Shown piece by piece: positions 26,390 through 35,560 of a stretch of 64,000 nucleotides of DNA. Under the pieces are notes generated by a model that made no database searches, was not told the DNA's origin, and saw nothing but the letters and a program-made list of their open reading frames with translations. This DNA is from Caldalkalibacillus mannanilyticus JCM 10596 (GTDB lineage Bacteria > Bacillota > Bacilli > Caldalkalibacillales > JCM-10596), in NCBI RefSeq assembly GCF_000615945.1, contig NZ_BAMO01000008.1, forward strand, positions 1 through 64,000, given 5' to 3'. A program made the position numbers and the translations under genes. How positions within the stretch are numbered: the first letter of the stretch is position 1; each line of letters begins with the position of its first letter.

Positions 26390-27127
26390 ATGAGTGGATT
26401 CAAGAGAGAAGATGAAGTTCCCTTCTATAGACAACTCAAAGATAAAATCATCAATGATATTGAGAGTGGAAGGTTAGGCTATGGTGATAAGCTGCCCTCT
26501 GAGAGAGAGCTAGCTGACCAATTTAAAATAAGTCGTATGACAGCAAGACATACCTTGTCTATTTTAGAACGAGAAGGCATTGTGGAACGCAGGGTTGGAG
26601 CAGGGACCTTTATCACAAACAAAAAGATCGAAATCGATTTTATTACCTTTAACAGTTTTACGAAATCAATGCTAGGAAAAGGGTTAACTCCCAGCACTCA
26701 GCTCCTGTCTATCTATAAGCAACAAGCGAAGCCGTTATGGGTGAATAAGCTGCGTATTCCAGCAGAAGAAGAGGTTATTGTCATTAAGCGCCTAAGGCTA
26801 GTGAACGAAATGCCTGTGGCGATTGAAGAATCCGTTATTCCTTATCGCTATTGTGAGGGAATAGAGAAATATATGGAGGATGATCAATCCCTCTATCAGA
26901 TCCTAGAAGAGAAGTACGGGATTGTCCTAGTCAAAGCCAAGCAATATATTCGAGTTGCCTTCTCTGATGATACAGAAAGTAAGCTGCTCAAAATCAATTG
27001 GAAGAGCCCTTGTATTCTACAAGAGGCAGTTGCTTTTGACAACAAGGGGAAGGAAATGGAGTTTTCTAGCTCTATCACACGCAGTGATATCGTGAATTAT
27101 TATTCAGAACTAAATCTAAGAGAGTAG
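26390..27127 (+). CDS. frlR: GntR/UTRA-family repressor of the fructosamine locus (FrlR-like)
   Basis: A 245-residue regulator with an N-terminal GntR winged helix (PFYRQLKDKIINDIESGRLG...LPSERELADQFKISRMTARH) and a C-terminal UTRA effector domain from about residue 85 (RRLVNEMPVAIEESVIPY-type ligand fold). In B. subtilis FrlR (YurK) is the same type and controls frlBONMD. GGTATATACC sites occur before this gene, before frlD and before frlB, and nowhere else obvious in the window. A phosphorylated fructosamine is the expected inducer by analogy. The gene is monocistronic, bounded by a terminator at 27129. Confidence 0.85.
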   Translation: MSGFKREDEVPFYRQLKDKIINDIESGRLGYGDKLPSERELADQFKISRMTARHTLSILEREGIVERRVGAGTFITNKKIEIDFITFNSFTKSMLGKGLTPSTQLLSIYKQQAKPLWVNKLRIPAEEEVIVIKRLRLVNEMPVAIEESVIPYRYCEGIEKYMEDDQSLYQILEEKYGIVLVKAKQYIRVAFSDDTESKLLKINWKSPCILQEAVAFDNKGKEMEFSSSITRSDIVNYYSELNLRE

Positions 27128-27128
27128 A

Positions 27129-27164
27129 ATAGGCTGTCCATGTTTTTTCAGCCTATCTTTTTTT
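27129..27164 (+). terminator. Terminator after the GntR gene
   Basis: ATAGGCTG (27129-27136) and CAGCCTAT (27149-27156) form a perfect 8-bp stem followed by CTTTTTTTT. Confidence 0.85.
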
Positions 27165-27170
27165 CAGGTA

Positions 27171-27188
27171 AAATGGTATATACCATTT
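27171..27188. promoter_or_regulatory. GntR operator before frlD
   Basis: AAATGGTATATACCATTT is an 18-bp perfect palindrome, the best copy of the operator in the locus, 19 bases before the frlD start. The sequence between the terminator and the operator is too short for a clear upstream promoter, which may overlap the terminator. Confidence 0.8.
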
Positions 27189-27207
27189 AAGGGGGGAGGG
27201 GTAAAAA

Positions 27208-28048
27208 ATGAAGGTCTTAGGAATTGGGGATAACGTTGTCGATACATATTTGGATCAAAAAATGATGTATCCTGCGGGAATGCCTTGAACTTTAGTGTGT
27301 ATGCCAAGAAACTGGGAGTTAAGGCGGCTTATCTTGGAGTATTTGGTAGTGATCAAGCAGCGCAGCATATTCAGCAGACCCTGCAAAGCCTCAGGATAGA
27401 TCTTTCTCAGTGCAGACAATACGAAGGGGAAAATGGCTATGCCTAGTAGACTTAGTAGAGGGAGATCGAGTGTTTATCGGAGGGAATCAAGGAGGGGTGC
27501 AGCAGGAGCATCCCATCCAGCTAGACACAAGAGATATAGCCTATATTCAGACCTTTGATTTGGCTCATAGTAGTATTTACAGTGGGATGGAACAAGAAAT
27601 ATATAAGCTGAAGGAAGCAGGGATCTTGGTTTCTTTTGATTTCTCTAATGAGTTTGATGAAGCTATTTTAGAAAGCGTTTGCAAACATGTGGACTACAGC
27701 TTATTATCCTGCGGAGAGCAGACAGAGGAAGAAGTAAAGGAATGGCTGGTAAAAGTCCATCGCTATGGAAGTAGATTAGGAATAGGGACCATGGGCTCCC
27801 GCGGTGCACTGCTTTACGATGGGCACCGCTTCTATAAGCAAGCTCCTCACTATGTACAGCCTGTGGACACCATGGGCGCAGGGGATTCTTTTTTTACCGC
27901 GTTTATTCTTCATTATGTGCAGGAAAAGAGCTTGGGATCGAAGGGGGATGAGGCTGTCCTTTTGACAGCCTCACTAGAAGCAGGAGCACGTTATGCCTCA
28001 AAAACCTGTTTGGTGGAAGGGGCTTTTGGTTACGGGATTTCATTCTAA
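27208..28048 (+). pseudogene. frlD: PfkB-family fructoselysine 6-kinase (FrlD), two frameshifts
   Basis: Restored protein of about 280 residues. It opens with MKVLGIGDNVVDTYLD and contains the PfkB signature VDTMGAGDSFFTAFILH with the catalytic Asp. Family members phosphorylate fructoselysine or related Amadori products at O6 with ATP. The frame breaks twice. One G is missing in the GGG at 27276-27278, which would restore AGNALNFSVYAKKLG. One C is missing near 27439, which would restore GYALVDLVEGDRVFIGG. Both are simple homopolymer deletions, so the gene may be intact. ATG 27208 follows GGGGGGAGGGG. Confidence 0.8.
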
Positions 28049-28114
28049 ACCTCAAGGATAGAGGTTGATGAATTCTATAAAAAACGTGAGTGAAGAAAAA
28101 AAGGAGGGATCAAG

Positions 28115-29422
28115 ATGTTCAACAGTAAGAGCAGAGTAAGATGGGTCATAATCTTGATGGTAGGGCTCGTGTTGAGTGGTTGTTCAGGTTTTACTTCTAG
28201 TACAGGTTCGACAACAGCAGAAGATGGGATTGTAGAGCTGAAATTTTTGCACAAATGGCCTCAGCCTGAGTTTTCCCCTTATTTTGACGAGGTGATAAAA
28301 GAGTTTGAGAAGCAGCATCCCCATATCAGGATTGCGGTTGAAGCGGTAGCGGATGAACCAATCAAAGACAAGCTTCGGGTCGTGATGGGAGGAGGAGCTG
28401 TCCCTGATATTACCTTCTCGTGGTCAGGGGAATTTGCGAGGAAGTTTGTGCGTTCTGGTGTCGCCATGGATTTAACGGAGTATTTGGATGCAGACCCAGA
28501 ATGGAGAGAGCGCTTTATTCCCGCCTCTTTGCAGTCCTTTTCGTTGGAGGGACGCAACTATGGAATTCCACTGCGCTTTAATGGAAAGTTTTTTGTCTAT
28601 CACAAGGAAGTGTTTGAGCGGTATCATCTGGAGAAACCAACGACTTGGGCTGAGTTTATTCATGTCTTAGAAACATTGAAAGCAGCGGGAGAAACCCCGA
28701 TTGTTCTAGGTAATTCCAGCTCTTGGGCAGCTATTCACTACCTAACAGGCTTCAATCAGATGCTAGTAGATGAAGATGTGATAACGAAAGATTATCATCC
28801 AAGCTCAGGAGAATTTACAGACCCAGGATACGTAGCAGCCTTGCGCTATTTGAAGGAGTTCCAGGATCAAGGATATTTCAATTCGAATGTAAATTCTAGC
28901 TCACATGATATGGCTACACAGCTATTTTTCTCAGGACAGGGTGCCATGATGTACCTTGAATTAGAAGAATTTCAGACAGTGGAACAGATGATTCCGGGGA
29001 AGTGGGATTTCTTCCAGATGCCTGATCTAGCAGATGGGAAAGGACACCAAAGTTTTGTAACAGGAGCCCCAGATGGATTTATTGTTTCTGCTCAGACAAA
29101 ACATCCAAAGGAAGTCATGACTTTTTTGAAGTTCTTAACGAGTCAAGAAAATGCCGGAAAAATGGTCAACCAGCTGGGATGGCCCAGCCCAATTGATGGA
29201 GCAACGAATCCGACGAATACTCTTAAACAAGTAGCAGAAGGGGTCGAAGTAATCAAGGGGGCAGAGAGAATGGCAGAATGGCTAGATACGGATGTTCATG
29301 CAAGAGTCGCCGATGTCTATTTAACCAACATTCAATTGCTGCTTGATGGAACGAAGTCACCCGAGGAGATTATGCAAGAGGTGCAAAAGGTAGCGAAAGA
29401 AGTGCAGCAGGAAGTGGATTGA
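28115..29422 (+). CDS. frlO: Fructosamine ABC transporter binding lipoprotein (FrlO-like)
   Basis: A 435-residue family 1 solute-binding lipoprotein. The signal peptide ends in LVLSGC, giving a lipidated Cys 23. The mature part reads ELKFLHKWPQPEFSPYFDEV, followed by VIKEFEKQHPHIRI, a typical start of sugar-binding proteins. Between FrlD and two permeases, and under the same GntR operator, it matches FrlO, the fructoselysine/amino-sugar binding protein of B. subtilis. The ATG follows AAAAAAGGAGGG. No ATPase gene lies in the locus; MsmX-like sharing is expected. Confidence 0.85.
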   Translation: MFNSKSRVRWVIILMVGLVLSGCSGFTSSTGSTTAEDGIVELKFLHKWPQPEFSPYFDEVIKEFEKQHPHIRIAVEAVADEPIKDKLRVVMGGGAVPDITFSWSGEFARKFVRSGVAMDLTEYLDADPEWRERFIPASLQSFSLEGRNYGIPLRFNGKFFVYHKEVFERYHLEKPTTWAEFIHVLETLKAAGETPIVLGNSSSWAAIHYLTGFNQMLVDEDVITKDYHPSSGEFTDPGYVAALRYLKEFQDQGYFNSNVNSSSHDMATQLFFSGQGAMMYLELEEFQTVEQMIPGKWDFFQMPDLADGKGHQSFVTGAPDGFIVSAQTKHPKEVMTFLKFLTSQENAGKMVNQLGWPSPIDGATNPTNTLKQVAEGVEVIKGAERMAEWLDTDVHARVADVYLTNIQLLLDGTKSPEEIMQEVQKVAKEVQQEVD

Positions 29423-29423
29423 A

Positions 29424-30308
29424 GTGAAGACGTATCAAAATGCCAAATCAGCTCTGCTCTATATTCTGCCAGCCTCCCTCCTTATTCTAGTGTTCGTATT
29501 TCTGCCTATTGTGTTGAATGTATATTATAGTTTTTTTAGGTGGAGCGCTTTTGAGATGAACCGAATGTTTGTTGGTTGGGAGTATTATATCAGACTCATT
29601 CATGATCCAGTCTTCTATATCGCACTGAAGAATAATACCCTATTTGCTGTGATTTCCATCGTCTTTCAAGTGGGAATGGGATTAGTGATCGCTGCCATTC
29701 TAGAGGATAAGCTCATTCGAAGGTGGCAGCCTTTTTTTCGGACGGTTTTCTTTATTCCCTCCGTGATTTCCATAGCGGTAGTTGGCTTGCTTTGGCAATT
29801 GTTATATCATCCTGAGATTGGCTTGTTGAATCATACGCTACGGTTCCTTGGGCAAAGTGAATGGACCTATGCTTGGTTGGGAAATAGCACCACCGCTATA
29901 TATGCCGTGGTGGCTGTGTCACAGTGGCAATACACAGGATACATGGTCATGCTCTTTCTCATTGCCATGCACAAAATTCCCGAAGAGCTTTATGAAGCGT
30001 CGATGATCGATGGTGCTAATCGACGGCATACTTTTTTTCATATCACCCTTCCTCAGCTGAAGGAAATGATCCTAGTCGGGATGATGATTACAGTCATTGG
30101 CGCCTTCAAAGTATTCGATGAGGTCTATATTATGACTTCAGGAGGACCGGGACGTTCCACTGAAGTATTGGGTACGATGCTCTATAGAGCTGCTTTTCGG
30201 AATGATGAGATGGGGTATGCTTCGACCATTGCCACGATTGTTTTTATCATTACCTTGGCTCTATCTCTGTTCCAAATGAAGCTTGTAAAGTCTGGGAAGG
30301 AGGTGTAA
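29424..30308 (+). CDS. frlN: Fructosamine ABC transporter permease (FrlN-like)
   Basis: A 294-residue MalF-type permease with six predicted helices. The EAA loop is YEASMIDGANRRHTFFHITL near residue 195, and FDEVYIMTSGGPGRSTEVL is the conserved segment after it. The start is a GTG two bases after the FrlO stop, so the genes are coupled. It forms the transmembrane channel with the next gene product. Confidence 0.88.
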   Translation: MKTYQNAKSALLYILPASLLILVFVFLPIVLNVYYSFFRWSAFEMNRMFVGWEYYIRLIHDPVFYIALKNNTLFAVISIVFQVGMGLVIAAILEDKLIRRWQPFFRTVFFIPSVISIAVVGLLWQLLYHPEIGLLNHTLRFLGQSEWTYAWLGNSTTAIYAVVAVSQWQYTGYMVMLFLIAMHKIPEELYEASMIDGANRRHTFFHITLPQLKEMILVGMMITVIGAFKVFDEVYIMTSGGPGRSTEVLGTMLYRAAFRNDEMGYASTIATIVFIITLALSLFQMKLVKSGKEV

Positions 30309-30317
30309 AAGAGATCA

Positions 30318-31145
30318 ATGAAGTGGAGAAATCAACTCTTTCGTACAGGGGTTCTGATCTGGTTTAGCTTATACGTGATCGCTATCATTTACCCTCTGCT
30401 CTGGCTGACCATAAATGGTTTGAAGTCAAATCGAGAGTTTTTCTTGGATACATGGTCTCTGCCCCAAGAATGGCTTTGGGAAAACTATCTTGTAGCATGG
30501 AAAACAGGGATTGAGCAGTACTTTATGAACAGTGTTCTAGTTACTGTCATCTCGGTATCCCTTGTCCTCTTTCTTGGTTCCATGGCAGCGTATGGACTGA
30601 GTAGATTTCGTTTCAGAGGAATGAATATAGTGCTTTTGCTCATTCTAAGTGGTCTTATGCTTGCTCCACAGGTGAGCTTGATTGCACTCTATCAAATGCT
30701 TCAGTTCATAGGGATCTATAATACCTATTGGGCTTTGATTCTACCTTATGTTGCTTTTCAATTGCCGTTTGCCATTTTTTTAATGAGAGCTTATTTTCTT
30801 TCCATACCACGAGAGCTAGAAGAAGCCGCCATCATAGATGGGTGTAATACCTGGAAGGTTTATTGGCATATTATTCTCCCGATGGGGAAACCCATCCTGG
30901 CTTCAGCGGCGCTATTAACGGGAATGAATGTCTGGAATGAATTTATGTTTGCCCTGGTATTTGTAGAGGATTCGGCATTGAGAACAATCCCAGTGGGTTT
31001 AATGAATTTACGTAGCCAGTTAAATACCAATTTCGGAGTGCAATTGGCTGGATTAGCGATCTCAGCTTTGCCGATGATCATTGCCTTTATCATTTTTCAG
31101 AAGCAATTTGTTCGAGGATTATCTGCTGGGAGTGTAAAAGGCTAG
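30318..31145 (+). CDS. frlM: Fructosamine ABC transporter permease (FrlM-like)
   Basis: A 275-residue MalG-type permease. The EAA loop is EEAAIIDGCNTWKVYWHIIL near residue 170 and the end is the family-typical FVRGLSAGSVKG. AAGGAGGTG lies upstream of the ATG, overlapping the end of frlN. It pairs with FrlN. Confidence 0.88.
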   Translation: MKWRNQLFRTGVLIWFSLYVIAIIYPLLWLTINGLKSNREFFLDTWSLPQEWLWENYLVAWKTGIEQYFMNSVLVTVISVSLVLFLGSMAAYGLSRFRFRGMNIVLLLILSGLMLAPQVSLIALYQMLQFIGIYNTYWALILPYVAFQLPFAIFLMRAYFLSIPRELEEAAIIDGCNTWKVYWHIILPMGKPILASAALLTGMNVWNEFMFALVFVEDSALRTIPVGLMNLRSQLNTNFGVQLAGLAISALPMIIAFIIFQKQFVRGLSAGSVKG

Positions 31146-31206
31146 GACAGTAAATGCGTAGTGTTATTTCATCTATCTAAATTGCATGCTAGCTAAAATG
31201 CACACA

Positions 31207-31224
31207 AAATGGTATATACCAAAA
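31207..31224. promoter_or_regulatory. GntR operator before frlB
   Basis: AAATGGTATATACC (core GGTATATACC at 31211-31220) lies 20 bases before the frlB start. The 40-60 bases upstream show no strong -35/-10 pair; frlB may be read both from the operon and from a weak promoter of its own. Confidence 0.7.
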
Positions 31225-31239
31225 GAGGGGGAAGAGAAG

Positions 31240-32253
31240 ATGTTAAAGTTTGATTCAGAATTATTCTGTCAGATCGTTGAGCACGATGCTCTAGCCATGA
31301 GAGAGCAAATTGAACGTGCGGTTGATGAAGTGAGTAAGCAGGGGTTTAAGAATATATTTCTTATTGGCGCAGGAGGAACCATTGCTCTCATGTATCCCTA
31401 TGAATATATTTTAAAATCTAGCTCCTCTATAGAGGTTCATGCTGAAATTGCTGCTGAATTCTTGGTGATGAATCATCAGCATTTTGGCAAGGATTCTGTA
31501 TGTATTTTTGCCTCGGTCACAGGGACGACAGAGGAAACGGTTGCTGCTGCTAGGTATTGTAAGGAGCAGGGAGCCACAACGATTGGCTTGGTCGCTGAAC
31601 CGAATACACCCCTCACTGAATGGGTAGACCATTGCTTCACTATAGGGACGGAGAAGCATTCCTTCGACACATTTTTTATTCATTTGTATATGCTTGTTTT
31701 TCGCTTTATGTACAATCAAGATGAGTTTCCCCACTATGAGAAGTTTACTCGGGAAGTGGCGCTGCTTCCTCAAGGAATGCTGGCTGCCATGAAAGCTTTT
31801 GACACCCGAGCAGAGGCATTTGCGCAAGAGCATAGGGAAACGAAGTATCACATGCTGGTTGGGTCTGGAAACCTATGGGGCAACACGTATTCCTATGCCA
31901 TGTGTATCTTAGAGGAGATGCAATGGATTCACGCGAAGTCGATTCATGCCGCTGAATTTTTTCATGGAACCCTGGAATTAGTGGAAGAGGGCACAAGTGT
32001 CATTATTCTCAAAGGGGAGGATGAAACCCGTCCTTTAGCGGAGCGTGTCGAAAAGTTTGCCCAGGAAATAACGAAGAACCTATTGGTCATAGACACCAAA
32101 GATTTTGATCTGCCGGGTATCAGCCCGGAATTCAGAAAATATTTTGCCATTAGTATCAATTGGGCGCTTCTAAGCAGGATTAGTGTATATCTTGAAAGAG
32201 AGCGAAACCATCCCTTAGATACAAGGCGGTATTATCGCAAGATGGAGTATTAA
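31240..32253 (+). CDS. frlB: Fructosamine-6-phosphate deglycase, SIS family (FrlB-like)
   Basis: A 337-residue protein with two SIS (sugar isomerase) domains, about residues 25-165 and 195-330. IFLIGAGGTIALMYPYEYI, ASVTGTTEETVAAARYCKEQ and SIHAAEFFHGTLELVEEGT are typical phosphosugar-binding segments. FrlB splits fructoselysine 6-phosphate into lysine and glucose 6-phosphate, the last step after FrlD. ATG 31240 follows AGAGGGGGA; an earlier TTG at 31186 lies upstream of the operator and is rejected. In B. subtilis frlB comes first in the operon, here last. Confidence 0.88.
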   Translation: MLKFDSELFCQIVEHDALAMREQIERAVDEVSKQGFKNIFLIGAGGTIALMYPYEYILKSSSSIEVHAEIAAEFLVMNHQHFGKDSVCIFASVTGTTEETVAAARYCKEQGATTIGLVAEPNTPLTEWVDHCFTIGTEKHSFDTFFIHLYMLVFRFMYNQDEFPHYEKFTREVALLPQGMLAAMKAFDTRAEAFAQEHRETKYHMLVGSGNLWGNTYSYAMCILEEMQWIHAKSIHAAEFFHGTLELVEEGTSVIILKGEDETRPLAERVEKFAQEITKNLLVIDTKDFDLPGISPEFRKYFAISINWALLSRISVYLERERNHPLDTRRYYRKMEY

Positions 32254-32264
32254 GACAGACAATG

Positions 32265-32296
32265 AACCTTGATCCCTCGTGGATGAAGGTTTTTTC
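32265..32296 (+). terminator. Terminator of the frl locus
   Basis: AACCTTGATCC pairs with GGATGAAGGTT, followed by TTTTC. Confidence 0.8.
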
Positions 32297-32384
32297 TTCT
32301 TGTGCAGATTGGATTCACTGGGTATGATGAAGAAAATGAATTCTTGTATTAGCATTGTATTAGAGAGAATAATGAGGTGAGTAA

Positions 32385-32903
32385 ATGATGAACATAGACA
32401 TCCAACTTCTTCAAGAACAGGATGCTGAAGAATTGTATCAATTTGAATGCAAGTATAGAGCTTTTTTTGAAACAATGGTTCCAAGTCGGGGAGAGGATTA
32501 CTATCATTTTGAATCTTTTTTGGGGAAGCATCAGGAATTATTGCAGGAGCAGCAGCAAGGGATCTCCTTCTTCTATTTAATCAGAAATGATGCTGGACAG
32601 ATTGTCGGAAGAATGAATCTAGTAGATATTCATCCTATAGAACAAGTGGCATCTATTGGATACCGAGTGGGAGAAGAGTTTACTGGACAGGGAGTTGCTT
32701 ATCAAGCGCTCAAACAACTGATTGAACGAGTGCAAGAGTCAACAGCCATTCAACAATTACAAGCAAAAACCACCATAAACAATATCGCTTCACAAAAAGT
32801 ATTAGAAAAGAACGGCTTTCGGCAGGTTGTTGTGGATGAAGAGGAATATGAAGCCAATGAGGGAATCAGATTCGTGTATTATTTGTGGGTGAGAGAACAG
32901 TAG
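32385..32903 (+). CDS. GNAT acetyltransferase (RimJ/RimL type)
   Basis: A 172-residue N-acetyltransferase. The acetyl-CoA loop is GEEFTGQGVAYQALKQLI near residue 100, and NIASQKVLEKNGFRQ near 130 is the conserved late segment. Related proteins acetylate N-terminal residues of ribosomal proteins or small amines. The substrate is unknown. ATG ATG start with GAGGTGAG upstream. It stands alone after the frl terminator. Confidence 0.85.
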   Translation: MMNIDIQLLQEQDAEELYQFECKYRAFFETMVPSRGEDYYHFESFLGKHQELLQEQQQGISFFYLIRNDAGQIVGRMNLVDIHPIEQVASIGYRVGEEFTGQGVAYQALKQLIERVQESTAIQQLQAKTTINNIASQKVLEKNGFRQVVVDEEEYEANEGIRFVYYLWVREQ

Positions 32904-33048
32904 GAAAAAAGAAGAGCTCTTTCATCATATTTTTTTCTTGACTTACGATGATAATATTGTAAAATGATGGTATATATTTTGTAATACAAAGTTAATTAAA
33001 AAACATAGTTTATTGTTTTTTAAAGTAAAAAAAGAGAGGTGTTCGTGT

Positions 33049-33678
33049 ATGAATGTAACAAAAGCGCTCGATGATATTTCCTACATTAAATCACTGTGTA
33101 AAGAAGCGAGAGATAACCTGTACGTTTCTCGTCCCTATTTTTTGTTGTTTGCTGTTCTATGGATGATTGGAAGCCTTATTCCCTTGATACCTGGAATTAC
33201 CACAAGGTTTAGCTTGGATGGAAAGCATTGGCCGCTGTTATTTTTAATCGGATTAGTCGGTACACTGATCCTAAAAAGAATGAAGAAAGCAGAGCAAGTT
33301 CCCTTTATGATGCGTGTGTTAATTGGCAATTGGTCCCTATTATTTGTTTTTGCTGTAGCTGTCTTGTTTTGGAGTCCGGGAGGATATTATTCTTCTGTGC
33401 ATATGTACGATTTCTGGCTCATGGTGGTAGGAGTTGCTTATCTTATGACAGGAGTCACTCTTCAAACCAAAATAGGTTGGGTCGGTGTAGGTTTTTTTGC
33501 GGTTTCAATGCTGTCTATGAATTTTGTTTTATCTATTTGGTATACAATCTTTTCTCCAGCGTACGGCACTTCAGTTGAACCGATCGTTTTCGGTACGAAG
33601 GCTTTCTTTTGCGGGATATTATTGCTGGTGACCTGGTGGTTATTGAATCGTCAGAAGGCTGGTGCCAGAGTTGAGTAA
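33049..33678 (+). CDS. Multi-helix membrane protein, unknown, paired with a winged-helix regulator
   Basis: A 209-residue protein with about five or six hydrophobic segments, starting with a soluble stretch (ALDDISYIKSLCKEARDN) that recalls small membrane proteins cotranscribed with ArsR/PadR-like regulators. Start at ATG 33049 with AGAGAGGTG. The following regulator gene begins 16 bases before its stop, so the two are coupled. No transport or enzyme motif is seen. Confidence 0.65.
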   Translation: MNVTKALDDISYIKSLCKEARDNLYVSRPYFLLFAVLWMIGSLIPLIPGITTRFSLDGKHWPLLFLIGLVGTLILKRMKKAEQVPFMMRVLIGNWSLLFVFAVAVLFWSPGGYYSSVHMYDFWLMVVGVAYLMTGVTLQTKIGWVGVGFFAVSMLSMNFVLSIWYTIFSPAYGTSVEPIVFGTKAFFCGILLLVTWWLLNRQKAGARVE

Positions 33679-33986
33679 TGAATTATTTGCCTCCCTAGAT
33701 GACACGATTCACGCTAAGGCAAGGCTAGGATTATGACTTTGCTAGTGACCCAAGGCGAATGTGATTTTACCCAACTGAAGAAATTACTTGAGTTGAGTGA
33801 TGGAAACTTATCTGCACACTTACGCATTCTGGAAGAGTCAGGGTATATTTCTGTTCAGAAATCTTTTATGGGCAGGAGACCAAAAACAACTCTTTCCTCT
33901 ACTCCCAAAGGGCGTGAAGCTATTCTGCCTATCTAAACCAGCTAGAGGCTATTCTGAATCTACACAAAAAAGAAACCGAACAATAG
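33662..33986 (+). pseudogene. Winged-helix (HTH_27/ArsR-like) regulator, two frameshifts
   Basis: Restored protein of about 108 residues: MPELSNELFASLDDTIHAKARLG, then [one base missing near 33730] IMTLLVTQGECDFTQLKKLL and LSDGNLSAHLRILEESGYI with the recognition helix, then [one base missing at 33928-33929] YLNQLEAILNLHKKETEQ. This is the short MarR/ArsR-like winged helix found next to membrane proteins in many Firmicutes. Both breaks are single-base deletions that rejoin frames cleanly. GTG 33662 is the best start and overlaps the membrane protein gene. Confidence 0.65.
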
Positions 33987-34101
33987 CAAGACAATATAGT
34001 GAGCTATAAAAATAAAAGATTGATGAATGCTTCTCTTTCATCTATGATAGGTACGTAAGATTTGTTTGCTATATTATAGCTTTATTTTATAGTTTGGAAG
34101 T

Positions 34102-34266
34102 ATAGGTGTCTGATCAAGACTTAATAGGGAATCTGGTGAAAATCCAGAACTGTCCCCGCAACTGTAAGTGTGGATGAAATGAGAATACCACTGTATACAC
34201 GGCATGATGTCGTTATATGGGAAGGCTCAAAGTAAGAGGAAGCACAAGTCAGGAGACCTGCCTATT
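34102..34266 (+). ncRNA. Cobalamin (B12) riboswitch
   Basis: The conserved blocks are present in order: AATAGGGAATCTGGTGAAAA, TCCAGAACTGTCCCCGCAAC near 34143-34162, GGGAAGGCTCAAAGTAAG, and the B12 box AGTCAGGAGACCTGCC (34247-34262). It lies about 200 bases upstream of the methyltransferase gene and precedes a terminator, so adenosylcobalamin is expected to switch the operon off. The stretch 33987-34101 shows no gene. Confidence 0.93.
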
Positions 34267-34383
34267 TTCCACTCGTTTCGTTTCTTCGGGGGGTGAGAAG
34301 GTGAAGCGGCAGAGTCTTGTACTAGATGATGATATCATGGGCGATTGATATTATCATTGTTGCGTAAGGTGATTGCCGTTCCT

Positions 34384-34418
34384 AGCTCTTTCTCCGTATT
34401 TGGAGGGAGAGCTTTTTT
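34384..34418 (+). terminator. Terminator of the riboswitch expression platform
   Basis: AGCTCTTTCTCC pairs with GGAGGGAGAGCT, followed by TTTTTTG. Upstream (about 34325-34362) complementary GATGATATCATGG and GATATTATCATTG segments could form an alternative, antiterminating structure. Confidence 0.8.
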
Positions 34419-34460
34419 GTGTTAAGTCATGTTATGAAATGAAAAAGGGAGGGGAAATAC

Positions 34461-35546
34461 ATGTCCAACTATCAATGTAGCTACTGCGGATTTCAATATG
34501 ATGAATGGTACGGAGATTCCAAAAACGGCGTCCCCACCAAAGTCCCCTTTCAACAGCTAGCAGGGACATTGTGTTCGCGCTGTGGAATCCAAGGAGAGCG
34601 GCACGTGAGACAACAGGGTCCAAAATACGAAGGGATTGAAGCAGAATACTATGATATGTTTTGTGGTAAAGCTGGTCATGCCTTTTATCTTCAATGGTTA
34701 AAGGAAACGAAAGCAGAACATGTTCTAGAGCTGGGGACGGGTACGGGTCAACTTGCTTTGGAGCTTCTCAAGCATGGGTTGTCGATAACGGGAGTGGATT
34801 GGAGCCCGGAAATGTTAACAGTGGCGAAAAAGAAGCTAGCTCGCATGAAAGAGGTTAACAGCGAACAAATTTCGTTCATTGAAGAAGATGTATTAGCGCT
34901 ACAAGTAAATAAAACATTCTCCCATCTCATCATCCCTCATGGACTCTTTCAGCACTTTGTAACCGTCGAGGAGCAGAAGGCGTTGCTTGATGTGGTTCGC
35001 AGGCATCTTCATCCTAATGGAATGGTGGCTATTGATCTGGTGCTCCCACCTAGTGAAAAAAGATGGAGAAAAAGGCAACGAAAACAATTAGTCCAACAGA
35101 ACCCTGTGTATCTGACAATCGAAAGTGAACTAGCATTAGCGCAACAGCTTGTGCATTACTCGATTACCTATGAGGTATATAAGAAACATGTTTTGGAGGC
35201 GCAATACAGGGTTGAAAGGGAGATGAGTGTCATCCATCCTAGAGAGCTTACGTATTTGCTTACCTTAGAAGGCTTTGAAGTGCTTGATGTAAGGATGAAC
35301 TATCAGCCTATGAAGGATAGAAAATCCCACCACTTGCCAGAGTCAATGGCTGTCCCTCTAGAACGGACAAAAGCATTCTCTTTTAGCAAAACAGAAACTC
35401 TTGAGCAGATGTCAGAGGCGATAGAAGCCGGACTGCTTGAAGCGTATAGAGAGCATGCTTGGGAGGCAGGAGGCTACCCTTTTTTTAGAAATGTTCCAGA
35501 TGAAGAAATAACAACCTATACTATTATTGCCAAAGGCAAAGCATAA
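34461..35546 (+). CDS. Rubredoxin-like zinc/iron domain fused to a class I methyltransferase
   Basis: A 361-residue protein. Residues about 1-50 form a rubredoxin-like domain: CSYCGFQYDEWYGD, then 25 residues later LCSRCG, the C-x2-C...C-x2-C pattern able to hold one iron or zinc. From about residue 65 comes a SAM-dependent methyltransferase: VLELGTGTGQLALELL is motif I and VDWSPEMLTVAKKKL the acidic loop that binds SAM. The remaining C-terminal 130 residues have no clear match. Control by a B12 riboswitch suggests a link to cobalamin or corrinoid metabolism, or a B12-sparing methylation, but the substrate is unknown. Confidence 0.8.
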   Translation: MSNYQCSYCGFQYDEWYGDSKNGVPTKVPFQQLAGTLCSRCGIQGERHVRQQGPKYEGIEAEYYDMFCGKAGHAFYLQWLKETKAEHVLELGTGTGQLALELLKHGLSITGVDWSPEMLTVAKKKLARMKEVNSEQISFIEEDVLALQVNKTFSHLIIPHGLFQHFVTVEEQKALLDVVRRHLHPNGMVAIDLVLPPSEKRWRKRQRKQLVQQNPVYLTIESELALAQQLVHYSITYEVYKKHVLEAQYRVEREMSVIHPRELTYLLTLEGFEVLDVRMNYQPMKDRKSHHLPESMAVPLERTKAFSFSKTETLEQMSEAIEAGLLEAYREHAWEAGGYPFFRNVPDEEITTYTIIAKGKA

Positions 35547-35560
35547 GGAGAATCAATCAA

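Noticed and set aside
32955-32990. ATGGTATATAT as a fourth GntR operator
   Set aside because: Only half of the palindrome is present and the neighbouring genes have no link to fructosamine use.
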